A stretch of 64,000 nucleotides of DNA, from NCBI RefSeq assembly GCF_005405245.1, contig NZ_BJDR01000001.1, forward strand, positions 62,001 through 126,000, written 5' to 3'. Source of the stretch: Enterococcus nangangensis. GTDB taxonomy: Bacteria; Bacillota; Bacilli; Lactobacillales; Enterococcaceae. Position 1 is the first letter of the stretch; each line of letters starts with the position of its first letter. A program made the translations under genes and the position numbers. The notes below the pieces were generated by a model, which did not search any database, had not been told where the DNA came from, and saw nothing but the letters and a program-made list of their open reading frames with translations. This document shows, in pieces, positions 17,148-24,214 of this stretch.

Positions 17148-17414
17148 ATGGATTTAAGTTTTATCACAGATGGTTTTGTACCAGTAATCGTTGCAGCGTG
17201 TTTGGTAGTCGGGTATGTCATTAAAAATACACCGCTGTTTGACAAGGTAGCCAATGCCTATATCCCGTTAATTGTAGCGGTACTAGGCGCAATTTTAGGC
17301 GGCGTACTAAACGGCATTAGTGTAGATGCAATTGTCTATGGTGCAATCAGTGGATTGGCATCCACGGGCTTACATCAATTATTTACCCGTATTATCGAGG
17401 GCAAGCAAGAGTAA
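17148..17414 (+). CDS. Phage holin (A118 Hol118-type)
   Basis: 88 residues that make the membrane lesions releasing the endolysin. There are three hydrophobic stretches (FVPVIVAACLVVGYVI, YIPLIVAVLGAILGGVL, AIVYGAISGLASTGL) and a charged C-terminus. The segment NGISVDAIVYGAISGLASTG with HQLFTRI is close to what I know of the Listeria phage A118 holin. AGGAGG precedes the ATG. Its place between XhlA and the amidase fits a lysis cassette. Confidence 0.88.
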   Translation: MDLSFITDGFVPVIVAACLVVGYVIKNTPLFDKVANAYIPLIVAVLGAILGGVLNGISVDAIVYGAISGLASTGLHQLFTRIIEGKQE

Positions 17415-17469
17415 GTGGTGTGTGCAGTTTTTGCATGCACCACTTTTAAATTTAAAGGAGGGATGATAA

Positions 17470-18510
17470 ATGTTACCAATTACAAGACAAATCTCAAGTT
17501 ATAATCACAATAGCGGTCGTAACTCCGCTATTAAGTACATTGTGGTGCACGATGTCGGTGGAAATAATTCCACAGCTAAAAATAATGCGGACTATTTTGG
17601 GCGGAATGAGAATCAACAGGCATCTGCTCATTATTTTGTGGACGAAAAGTCCATCTATCAAGTTGTAGAGGATTGCGATACCGCCTGGCACTGCGGTGAT
17701 GGTCGGGGGAAATATGGTATTACTAACGGCAACTCTATTGGCATTGAGATGATTGTCACCAATTATGCTATCTCAGATAGTACAATTAGCCACACTATCG
17801 ACCTCGTTAAGATGCTGCAAGCAAAATATGGGATTGATAATGCCCACGTTGTCCGTCACTATGACGCTAGTCGTAAAAATTGCCCGCAATATCTTAATAC
17901 GGACGGCAAATGGAGCGGATGGATTGCTTTTAGAGCTAAGTTAGCAGGAGCAAGCACACCAACTCCTCAACCAACTCCTGCTGCTAAACCGCAAACGGGC
18001 ATTGGCGCTAACTTAGTCAACAAAGTTACTTATCAAAAAACAGACACCGTAGTTAACGTTAGACGCTCGCAGACTACTCAATCAGACGTTATTCGCACTT
18101 TAGCACAAGGTGCAGTGTTTAAGTCTGACCGTTACGCAAATGGCGAGGACGTGGACGGACACGCTTATAAATGGTTTGAGGTTAATGGGCAAGGCTGGGT
18201 GTACGGTGGACTGATTACGCCAACGAGTGCGCCGACGAGTATCCCACAAATTGCTGTAGATGGCTATTGGGGCAACGCTACCACCAAGCGCATCCAACAA
18301 GTGTTGGGCATCACGGAAGATGGCTTAGTTGGTCCTAACACGTACAAGGCTATCCAAAAAGCGGTAGGTGTGACCGCTGACGGCATTATCGGCCCTAACA
18401 CAATTAAAGCCATGCAAAAACACTTTGGTACTGGTGCTGACGGTATTATCAGTAAGCCTTCGCCAATGGTCAAAGCGATGCAGAAACGATTAAATCAAGG
18501 TAAATTCTAA
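17470..18510 (+). CDS. Endolysin: N-acetylmuramoyl-L-alanine amidase with SH3 and peptidoglycan-binding domains
   Basis: 346 residues; cleaves the bond between muramic acid and the stem peptide at the end of the lytic cycle. The amidase_2/PGRP domain covers residues ~15-155, with zinc ligands predicted at H27 (YIVVHDVG), H130 and C138 (RHYDASRKNCP). A proline-rich linker (PTPQPTPAAKP) leads to a bacterial SH3 domain (~190-245, VVNVRRSQTTQ to WVYGGLI). Two to three peptidoglycan-binding repeats end the chain (EDGLVGPNTYKAIQK, ADGIIGPNTIKAMQK). There is no signal peptide, so export depends on the holin. AAAGGAGGGAT gives a strong ribosome site. Confidence 0.93.
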   Translation: MLPITRQISSYNHNSGRNSAIKYIVVHDVGGNNSTAKNNADYFGRNENQQASAHYFVDEKSIYQVVEDCDTAWHCGDGRGKYGITNGNSIGIEMIVTNYAISDSTISHTIDLVKMLQAKYGIDNAHVVRHYDASRKNCPQYLNTDGKWSGWIAFRAKLAGASTPTPQPTPAAKPQTGIGANLVNKVTYQKTDTVVNVRRSQTTQSDVIRTLAQGAVFKSDRYANGEDVDGHAYKWFEVNGQGWVYGGLITPTSAPTSIPQIAVDGYWGNATTKRIQQVLGITEDGLVGPNTYKAIQKAVGVTADGIIGPNTIKAMQKHFGTGADGIISKPSPMVKAMQKRLNQGKF

Positions 18511-18679
18511 AGTTAAATCCAAAAATCGCCGATTTTCGCAATTAGCTTCGGCGATTTACAACTTAAATCAAAAAGAGTTGATCATAGGCGTAATCAGTAT
18601 GGTATCAACGCTTTCGGGCTGAAATAGCCTAAATATAGCGGTTTTTGATCACGCATTTCTATTTTTTACAACTGCAAAC

Positions 18680-18718
18680 AGCCTATCTCTCTTAATCGGG
18701 AGGTAGGCTTATTTTTTT
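18680..18718 (+). terminator. Intrinsic terminator of the lysis operon
   Basis: AGCCTATCTC (18680-18689) pairs with GAGGTAGGCT (18700-18709) over 10 bp with one G-T pair, followed by TATTTTTTT. Confidence 0.88.
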
Positions 18719-18749
18719 ACATATTTTTAAAAAATAATACGCAAAACGC

Positions 18750-18778
18750 TTTACAAACAATACGCAATATGGTATTAT
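18750..18778 (+). promoter_or_regulatory. Sigma-A promoter of the post-lysis cassette
   Basis: TTTACA (18750-18755) and TATTAT (18773-18778) are separated by exactly 17 bp. The 9-mer AATACGCAA occurs at 18736-18744 (upstream of the -35) and again at 18759-18767 (in the spacer), a likely operator pair. The terminator just upstream isolates this promoter from late phage transcription. Confidence 0.75.
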
Positions 18779-18822
18779 AAGAATGTAAGGAAGAGGTAAA
18801 CAAATTAAAGGAGGAAACGAAA

Positions 18823-19053
18823 ATGATTGAAATTAGATTTGAAGGAAGCTTTGATGAATTAACAGTAGTGATTGTAAACCATGACGAAAAAACTTTTGTA
18901 GTAACTGATTTGGAAACAGCTAACACTTTAGTAGATTTTGAAGCAGAAGGCGTTAACCCTAACTTAGAAAACGCTGAAGATATGTGGGTACAAGATTTAG
19001 GAATGTTTTTAGATTACTTGGAAGGCCAAGGATATGAAAGAGAGGATGACTAA
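18823..19053 (+). CDS. Small acidic protein of unknown function (76 aa), first gene of the moron
   Basis: 76 residues, markedly acidic (ends EREDD). It appears to mix beta strands at the start (IEIRFEGSFDELTVVIVNHDEKTFVV) with a helical C-terminus (DMWVQDLGMFLDYLEGQG). I do not recognise a family. AAAGGAGG lies at good spacing from the ATG. It has its own sigma-A promoter, and its stop overlaps the start of a small HTH gene, so the two are probably made together. Acidity would suit a DNA-mimic or a partner of a basic protein, but that is only a guess. Confidence 0.75.
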   Translation: MIEIRFEGSFDELTVVIVNHDEKTFVVTDLETANTLVDFEAEGVNPNLENAEDMWVQDLGMFLDYLEGQGYEREDD

Positions 19054-19253
19054 TGCTAGACACGTATTTAAAAAACCACAACACCACACGCTACCAATTA
19101 TCCAAAGCTTCTGGCATCACCGCATCCACATTGCAGCGGTGGTCTGAGATGCCATTAGACAAACTACCAGTGCGTGCGTTGCGAGTGGCCGGTGAGTTGG
19201 TTGGTTGCGATGCGTGGGAAGTCTTAAAAGAGATGCAAAGCTACGATGCGTAA
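19053..19253 (+). CDS. Small helix-turn-helix protein (XRE-like, 66 aa)
   Basis: 66 residues. The segment TRYQLSKASGITASTLQRW has the spacing of a Cro/C1-type helix-turn-helix, followed by RALRVAGELVGCDAWEVL, which fits the last helices of a minimal XRE domain. It starts at TAATG overlap with the 76-residue gene and its end overlaps the next gene by 8 bases, so the three genes form one operon. It could bind the AATACGCAA repeats at their promoter; that is inference. Confidence 0.75.
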   Translation: MLDTYLKNHNTTRYQLSKASGITASTLQRWSEMPLDKLPVRALRVAGELVGCDAWEVLKEMQSYDA

Positions 19254-19689
19254 AAATTTACTCGGTCAAAAGTTCGGCAGACTGACCGTCATTAAAGACT
19301 TAAAATCAAAATGGCTTTGCCGTTGCGAGTGTTGCAATGAGATCACCGCTACCAGTCACGCCTTGCTTTCTGGTGATTTAAAGTCTTGTGGCTGTCTTAA
19401 AGTAGAGCAGGACGAAAAAAACTTGCGTGATGCCTATGACGACAAGCGAGTGAATGGCGTAGCTACTCAATTATTTAAAGGCAAGGAGCCGAGAAAGGAT
19501 TCCTCCACAGGTTTTAGAGGGGTGTCTAAATATTTAACTCGCAAGTCAAAAGAGACCAGGTATCGTGCTTGGATTACCGTCAAAGGCAAGCGGTACTACA
19601 AGAGTGGCTTTATGACTGCTGACGAGGCGTACTACAAAGGACGCATAATGCTAGAGGATAAATATTTGCCAAAAGACCCCCGAAATTAA
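19246..19689 (+). CDS. Zinc-ribbon plus AP2-like DNA-binding protein
   Basis: 147 residues. The N-terminus has FGRLTVIKD followed by a cysteine cluster (C25, C27, C29/C30 and C48, C50 in CRCECC and SCGCL), resembling the zinc ribbon that precedes many phage AP2 or HNH proteins. Residues ~88-140 (TGFRGVSKYL, RYRAWITVKGKRYYKSGFMT, ADEAYYKGRIMLEDKYL) follow the YRGV-W-I-G-F-eA pattern of AP2 domains. No HNH catalytic motif is visible, so it may be a stripped-down homing-endonuclease relative or a regulator. Start overlaps the upstream stop; a terminator follows immediately. Confidence 0.8.
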   Translation: MRKNLLGQKFGRLTVIKDLKSKWLCRCECCNEITATSHALLSGDLKSCGCLKVEQDEKNLRDAYDDKRVNGVATQLFKGKEPRKDSSTGFRGVSKYLTRKSKETRYRAWITVKGKRYYKSGFMTADEAYYKGRIMLEDKYLPKDPRN

Positions 19690-19704
19690 TCGGAGGTCTT
19701 TTTT
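19671..19704 (+). terminator. Intrinsic terminator after the AP2-like gene
   Basis: AAAGACCCCCG pairs with CGGAGGTCTTT (one mismatch) around a loop containing the stop codon region, followed by TTTTT. It overlaps the last codons of the gene, and closes the cassette. Confidence 0.82.
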
Positions 19705-19997
19705 AGTATGGTGATGGTAGTCTCCCGAAGCACGTCGATATAGCTCACCTCCTCAAAGAGAAGATACGCAAAAGAAATCTATAAAATTTTCAAAATGAAA
19801 AAAGTTTTCTGGTGATAGCTTTGGTGATAGCTATCAAAAAATTAAGAAAAGTAAAAAACTGTTAAAACGAGGATAACCCTTGATTTAACAGCGTTTAGAA
19901 AATCTTTAAAATAGATAAACCCGAGCAATCAAGGGTGGTAATCTACAAAAAAAAGTTTATAATAAAAAAGAATAAATTTCAATGGAGATGAAGCTGT
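19705..19997. other. Probable phage-chromosome junction (attR region candidate)
   Basis: No gene is seen. It lies between the last phage-type gene and the first host gene. It contains a tandem repeat of GGTGATAGCT (19811-19820 and 19823-19832), a perfect 10-bp inverted repeat ACCCTTGATT (19876-19885) / AATCAAGGGT (19927-19936), and a weak TATAAT (19958-19963) that could serve the next gene. The attachment core cannot be identified without the other prophage end. Confidence 0.4.
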
Positions 19998-21308
19998 GTG
20001 ATAGAACGATTAAAAGCTAAGTTGTTTCGTAAGCGGGCCAACTGGGAGCGAAACTTACTAGTCTTGTGGTTTGGTACTTTTATGGCTGGCGTGGGCTTCT
20101 CATTGGTGATGCCCTTTATGTCTTTATACATAGACACTTTAGGAACATTTAGTCAACCAGAATTAAATTTTTATAGTGGGATTGCTTTTTCGGCTACTTT
20201 TTTAGTGACCGCGATTGTTTCGCCGTGGTGGGGAAAACTTGCAGACCAAAAAGGGCGGAAGGTAATGTTGATTCGCGCTTCTTTGGGAATGGCCGTGGTG
20301 ATTTCCTTAATGGGCACCGTCAATAATGTTTATCAACTGATTGGCTTGCGTTTTTTGCAAGGCTTTTTTTCCGGTTATATTTCTAATGCAATTGCGCTTT
20401 TGGCGACGTGTTCACCGCGGGAAAAAAGTGGACAAGTTTTAGGAACCTTGACGACCGGTCAAGTGACGGGAACTTTATTGGGGCCGTTACTAGGCGGGGT
20501 GGTAGCCGCAGCCTTTGGTTACCGCATTACTTTCTTCATTACCGGTGCGATTCTTTTTGTCGTCTTTTTACTCAGCGCCTTTTTAGTGCATGAAGAGTTT
20601 CAACCAGTGGCCAAAGAAAAAATGGAACCGGCTAAAACTATTTTTAAAAATTTAGAATATCCTCACGTTATTTTGGGGATGTTCATTACGACGATGATTA
20701 TTCAAGCGTCTAATACATCCATTAGTCCGATTATTAGTTTGTACGTGCGCCAATTGCTTCACGGTCACGGTAACGTCACCTTAATGAGTGGAATCATCGC
20801 GTCGATTCCTGGGATTGCCACCTTAATTGCAGCTCCACGCTTTGGTGCTTTGGGGGATCGGATTGGTACAGAAAGAATTTTAGCAATTGGCTTAATTTCC
20901 GCCATTGTCGTCTACATTCCCATGGCTTTTGTGCAAAATGTTTGGCAGCTGGCAGCACTTCGCTTTTTAGTGGGGATTACCGACGCCTGTATGTTGCCAG
21001 CAGTGCAAACGTTACTGACCAAGTATTCGCCGCAACACGCCGCCGGACGAATTTTTAGTTACAATCAATCCTTCCAAGCCTCCGGTAACGTGGTCGGTCC
21101 CATGATTGGTTCAGCGGTTTCTAGTTCTTTTGGTTACGGCGGTGTTTTTATTTCCACCTCCGTCTTAGTTGTAATTAATTTCATTTGGGTACGCACTAAT
21201 ACCGCCGAAATTAAACAAAAAGAAGCCTTGAAAAAACAAAATGCTTTAAATAGTGCTCCGCTTACATCAACGGTAGAACAAGTGAAAGAAGTTCATCATC
21301 ACGGATAA
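19998..21308 (+). CDS. MFS multidrug efflux transporter
   Basis: 436 residues with 12 predicted membrane segments, of the drug:H+ antiporter group resembling PmrA/MdtG. The loop between segments 2 and 3 carries the MFS signature (WWGKLADQKGRKVMLIRA), and the antiporter motif C lies in segment 5 (GQVTGTLLGPLLGGVVAAAFG). The C-terminus ends in a histidine-containing tail (VHHHG). Start GTG at 19998 with GGAG upstream. It is followed after 18 bases by a nitroreductase gene, so both likely share a transcript. Substrate unknown. Confidence 0.85.
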   Translation: MIERLKAKLFRKRANWERNLLVLWFGTFMAGVGFSLVMPFMSLYIDTLGTFSQPELNFYSGIAFSATFLVTAIVSPWWGKLADQKGRKVMLIRASLGMAVVISLMGTVNNVYQLIGLRFLQGFFSGYISNAIALLATCSPREKSGQVLGTLTTGQVTGTLLGPLLGGVVAAAFGYRITFFITGAILFVVFLLSAFLVHEEFQPVAKEKMEPAKTIFKNLEYPHVILGMFITTMIIQASNTSISPIISLYVRQLLHGHGNVTLMSGIIASIPGIATLIAAPRFGALGDRIGTERILAIGLISAIVVYIPMAFVQNVWQLAALRFLVGITDACMLPAVQTLLTKYSPQHAAGRIFSYNQSFQASGNVVGPMIGSAVSSSFGYGGVFISTSVLVVINFIWVRTNTAEIKQKEALKKQNALNSAPLTSTVEQVKEVHHHG

Positions 21309-21326
21309 AGAAAGGGGGAATTAAGG

Positions 21327-22082
21327 ATGGAAAAGTCCGCAATTATACAACAAATTTTTCAACACCAAACGGTGCGGCAGTTTACGGGGGAAAAAATCTC
21401 GCCGCAAGTGGCCCAAGAATTAGTGGCTGCCGGTCAACGAGCCGCTTCTTCGCAAAATATGCAAAGCTTTTCCGTGATTTCCGTCACGGATGAAAAAATA
21501 TTAGCGGCAATTGCCGAAATTACTGGCTATGATTTTATTTTAAAAAGCGGTTGGTTCTTTGTATTTTTGGCAGATCAGTATCGCAATCAACAAATTATCG
21601 CCCAGCTAGGAGGAACCAGCCAAAAGACCTTCGATCGTTTCCTGGCTGGCGTGTATGATGCTACCTTGGCTAGTGAGAATGTCACCTTAGCTGCCGAAAG
21701 TTTAGGCTATGGAACGGCATATCTAGGCAGTATTTTAAATGATGCACCTCAAATGATTGAACTGTTACATTTACCGCCTTTAACCATGCCGATTTTTGGT
21801 TTAGCGGTGGGGCAACCGGCAGTCAGCTTGGCGACACAAGTCAAACCAAGGGTACCGCAAGAACTTTTACATTTCACTAATGAGTATCCTTCAGTGTTGC
21901 CGTTTGCAACGAGTCTAGCAGCTTATGATGAGGAAGTGTTCGCCTATTACCAAGAAAAAGGTTATCCAAAGACAGAAACATTTTCTAAACATCTCCTTAA
22001 AGCGGGAACGAATAGCAAAGAAAAAAGGAAAAAATTATTGAGTGTCCTGCGGTCCCAAGGCTTTTTAGCCGATGAACAATAA
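21327..22082 (+). CDS. nfrA: NADPH-dependent nitroreductase / FMN reductase (NfrA family)
   Basis: 251 residues, the length of NfrA-type flavin reductases that use NAD(P)H to reduce FMN, quinones or nitro compounds. Typical parts are HQTVRQFTGEKISP, the FMN-binding AASSQNMQSFSVI, LAAESLGYGTAYLGS, and the C-terminal half RVPQELLHF plus the KGYPKTETFSKHLLK-like tail. A GGGGG ribosome site precedes the ATG. It is downstream of an MFS pump and ends at a strong terminator, suggesting a small detoxification operon. Confidence 0.85.
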   Translation: MEKSAIIQQIFQHQTVRQFTGEKISPQVAQELVAAGQRAASSQNMQSFSVISVTDEKILAAIAEITGYDFILKSGWFFVFLADQYRNQQIIAQLGGTSQKTFDRFLAGVYDATLASENVTLAAESLGYGTAYLGSILNDAPQMIELLHLPPLTMPIFGLAVGQPAVSLATQVKPRVPQELLHFTNEYPSVLPFATSLAAYDEEVFAYYQEKGYPKTETFSKHLLKAGTNSKEKRKKLLSVLRSQGFLADEQ

Positions 22083-22089
22083 AAGTCCA

Positions 22090-22139
22090 CAAAAAAACGA
22101 GGGAGCCAAGTCTTACGACTTGTTTCTCTCGTTTTTTTT
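22090..22139. terminator. Bidirectional terminator
   Basis: AAAAACGAGGGA pairs with TCTCTCGTTTTT, with an inner AAGTC/GACTT stem; A-run and T-run flank it, so it can serve the nitroreductase (+) and the convergent gene ending at 22148 (-). Confidence 0.85.
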
Positions 22140-22147
22140 CAGTAAAA

Positions 22148-22426
22148 TTAGAAAACAATTTCGTTTTCTTCTTCAGCGATGATGTGGACAACATTTTGTA
22201 AAAAAGTTGCCAAATTACTTTCAGCTTGTGCTAATTTAACTTGACCTGAGCCATCTTTCAGTACATAGTTAAGTTGGTCATCCTCTTCTAAGTAATAGTC
22301 TTTCTCGCCTTCGATGTAAAGTGCCTTGGCATCTTGAGGAAACTCAATTTTTTCATCGATAACGGTGATGCCGGAGAGTTTGCCGGTTAAATAATCTTCT
22401 AAGTCTTGTACTGATAAATCAGTCAT
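22148..22426 (-). CDS. Hypothetical acidic protein (92 aa)
   Basis: 92 residues, acidic, with no membrane segment. It contains YLTGKLSGITVIDEKIEFP, a YIEGEKDYYLEEDDQLNYVL stretch likely to form beta strands, and a C-terminal helix (NLATFLQNVVHIIAEEE). I do not recognise a family. GAAGG precedes the ATG at normal spacing. It is convergent with the nitroreductase gene and divergent from the next gene. Confidence 0.65.
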   Translation of the reverse strand: MTDLSVQDLEDYLTGKLSGITVIDEKIEFPQDAKALYIEGEKDYYLEEDDQLNYVLKDGSGQVKLAQAESNLATFLQNVVHIIAEEENEIVF

Positions 22427-22515
22427 TACTTTCGCCTTCTTTTTTTATTTCGTCTACATTGTAGCACCATTTCAGGGAAGTGGCGCAAGAAATGCTTCTT
22501 TGGGGGGAATTTCGT

Positions 22516-23139
22516 TTGAAGCTTTGGAAAAAAGAAAATTTAATACTCATTGTCGGTGTCTTGCTGTTAGTAGGAGGCAGTGTGCTCTTTTTTATTAAGG
22601 ATCGTTATCCCGTTTTAGTGAGTGATATGCGCTATCAACATACGTTAAAAGAAGCCTATGATACTTGGGCACGAGTGGCGGTAGTCGATGAAGAGAGTCA
22701 AACCATTTTATCAGACATTCAGAGCATCCCCATTGCTAACCAGATTCGTTTAGCTAAAACGAAAACCAATGACGATGAGCGAATTGCCCTGTTAGAAATG
22801 GTTTATGAACGCTCATTGCCACGAAAAAATCCGGTGCTTTATACGGACATTTTAAAAAATAAAACCTTAACTACCTATGCACTAAATATTTCTGATGGCC
22901 AGAGTTTTAACCGTGCGCAAGCCAAGCTGACTGATAGTAAATATCTAACGAGCTTTGCTGCCATGAAAAAAGTTGTGAAGGAATTAACGGCTGTCTATAA
23001 TTCAGAACTCTTCGTTAATTTTACCGAGTGTTTTTATTTGTACAATGCAGCCGACACGAATTTTTTTGTCTTTAGTAATAATCAGCAGTATCTCTTGTGT
23101 TACACGGGAGAATATTTATATGTGTATCATCGCATTTAG
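22516..23139 (+). CDS. Hypothetical protein with one N-terminal membrane anchor
   Basis: About 207 residues from TTG 22516, chosen because GGGGGGA at 22502-22508 fits it; an in-frame GTG at 22480 and ATG at 22492 are alternatives. One hydrophobic segment near the start (LILIVGVLLLVGGSVLFFI) is followed by an extracellular or soluble domain of ~170 residues with many charged residues and C-terminal aromatic strands (NQQYLLCYTGEYLYVYH). I do not recognise a family. A GNAT gene follows 12 bases later. Confidence 0.6.
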   Translation: MKLWKKENLILIVGVLLLVGGSVLFFIKDRYPVLVSDMRYQHTLKEAYDTWARVAVVDEESQTILSDIQSIPIANQIRLAKTKTNDDERIALLEMVYERSLPRKNPVLYTDILKNKTLTTYALNISDGQSFNRAQAKLTDSKYLTSFAAMKKVVKELTAVYNSELFVNFTECFYLYNAADTNFFVFSNNQQYLLCYTGEYLYVYHRI

Positions 23140-23151
23140 CAGAAAGAAGTT

Positions 23152-23634
23152 TTGAATGTGGAAATTATTGCAGGAACGCCGCAAGATGCAGCAGAATTAG
23201 CCCAAGTGGCGAGTATTATTTGGCACGAGACGTATGTGCCCATCAACGGTTTGGCTCATGTGGAATACATGTTGGCTCAATTTCAGTCGCCGCAAGCTTT
23301 TACTAGTCAAATGACCACTGGCGGGTATCGCTACTGGCTTTTAAAAAATCATGATAAAATTGTCGGCTATCTCGGTTATCAAGAAAAGCCAGATGAAATT
23401 TTTTTGAGTAAAATTTATTTGCTAAAAGAATATCGCGGACAAGGATTGGCGCAAAAATTATTTGCTTTACTCCCTACCCACCTACCGATTCGTTTGACGG
23501 TGAATAAACATAATTTGCAGGCTAAAGCCCGTTACGAAAAGTGGGGCTTTCAAGTGGTGGAGTCAGTGGTGACAGACATCGGTTCCGGCTATGTGATGGA
23601 TGACTACGTACTAGTAAAGCCCGCGGTAAAATAA
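23152..23634 (+). CDS. GNAT-family N-acetyltransferase
   Basis: 160 residues; transfers an acyl group from acyl-CoA to an unknown amine. The acetyl-CoA loop is visible as YLLKEYRGQGLAQKLF (RGQGLA motif), preceded by the strand IVGYLGYQEKPDEIFLSKI and followed by LTVNKHNLQAKARYEKWGF, the usual N-A-YEK-GF motif. Start is TTG 23152 or GTG 23158, both after AGAAAGAAG. It probably shares a transcript with the membrane-anchored gene upstream and ends at a terminator. Confidence 0.85.
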   Translation: MNVEIIAGTPQDAAELAQVASIIWHETYVPINGLAHVEYMLAQFQSPQAFTSQMTTGGYRYWLLKNHDKIVGYLGYQEKPDEIFLSKIYLLKEYRGQGLAQKLFALLPTHLPIRLTVNKHNLQAKARYEKWGFQVVESVVTDIGSGYVMDDYVLVKPAVK

Positions 23635-23648
23635 AAATAAATGCAAGA

Positions 23649-23679
23649 AGCAGTGGTAGCAGAGGCCGCTGCTTTTTTT
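23649..23679 (+). terminator. Intrinsic terminator after the GNAT gene
   Basis: AGCAGTGG (23649-23656) pairs with the following GGCCGCTGC arm (one G-T pair), followed by seven T. Confidence 0.85.
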
Positions 23680-23719
23680 GTGGTCGCAAAGTGCAGAAAA
23701 AATTTTTAAAACATTACCG

Positions 23720-23749
23720 TTGACAAATGTAGACGATAAGCTGTAAGCT
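23720..23749 (+). promoter_or_regulatory. copYAZ promoter with CopY operator (cop box)
   Basis: TTGACA (23720-23725) overlaps GACAAATGTA (23722-23731), which differs at one base from the CopY box TACANNTGTA. CopY bound here would block the -35. The -10 is poor (TAAGCT, 23744-23749). Only one box is obvious. Confidence 0.7.
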
Positions 23750-23774
23750 AATGATGTTAAAGGAGGGGAGCACG

Positions 23775-24203
23775 ATGGAACAAGAGGGGATTACCAAAGC
23801 AGAATGGGAGATTATGCGCGTCATTTGGACCCAACACTCCAGTACTAGCCGTGAAATTGGTGAACTATTAAAAGATAAATTGGCTTGGCAACCGTCTACG
23901 GTGAAAACTTTATTAAATCGACTGGTGGAAAAAGATTTTTTACAGACGGAAAAAGTGGGGAAAAGTTTTATTTACACGGCGAAAATTTCCGAAGAAGATT
24001 CTACCCAACTCATGAGTCACGAGGTGAGCCAAAAACTTTGCGCCAAAAAAATTCCCCAGTTATTGGCGTATTTGATTGCCGAAAATGATTTAACGTTAGG
24101 CGATATTATCAACTTGCAAGAACAATTAGAAAATAAAAAAGCAGAAGCGGTCACTGCGATTGCGTGTAATTGTGTCAAGCGCGGCGATGCCTGTCAGTGT
24201 TAG
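23775..24203 (+). CDS. copY: Copper-responsive repressor CopY
   Basis: 142 residues of the BlaI/MecI/CopY winged-helix family. The DNA-binding domain covers residues ~1-75 (ITKAEWEIMRVIWTQHSSTS, WQPSTVKTLLNRLVEKDFL). The C-terminus carries the cysteine cluster CNC-VKRGDA-CQC, which takes up Cu(I) and releases the repressor from DNA; the spacer is six residues rather than the usual four. Start ATG 23775 follows AGGAGGGG; an upstream in-frame ATG at 23751 lies before that ribosome site. First gene of copYAZ. Confidence 0.92.
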   Translation: MEQEGITKAEWEIMRVIWTQHSSTSREIGELLKDKLAWQPSTVKTLLNRLVEKDFLQTEKVGKSFIYTAKISEEDSTQLMSHEVSQKLCAKKIPQLLAYLIAENDLTLGDIINLQEQLENKKAEAVTAIACNCVKRGDACQC

Positions 24204-24214
24204 GGGGAATGAAG

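Larger units (their letters stand above)
18511..18822 (+). other. Intergenic region between endolysin and the moron cassette
   Basis: No gene is seen here. It holds a 10-bp inverted repeat AAATCGCCGA (18523-18532) / TCGGCGATTT (18548-18557) without a T-run, a loose GTTGAT/ATCAAC inverted repeat near 18577-18608, a strong terminator (18680-18718) and the promoter of the following genes. Confidence 0.6.

Noticed and set aside
18577..18660. Riboswitch or small RNA in the region after the endolysin
   Set aside because: Short inverted repeats are present, but no promoter, conserved motif or terminator belonging to such an RNA could be recognised.
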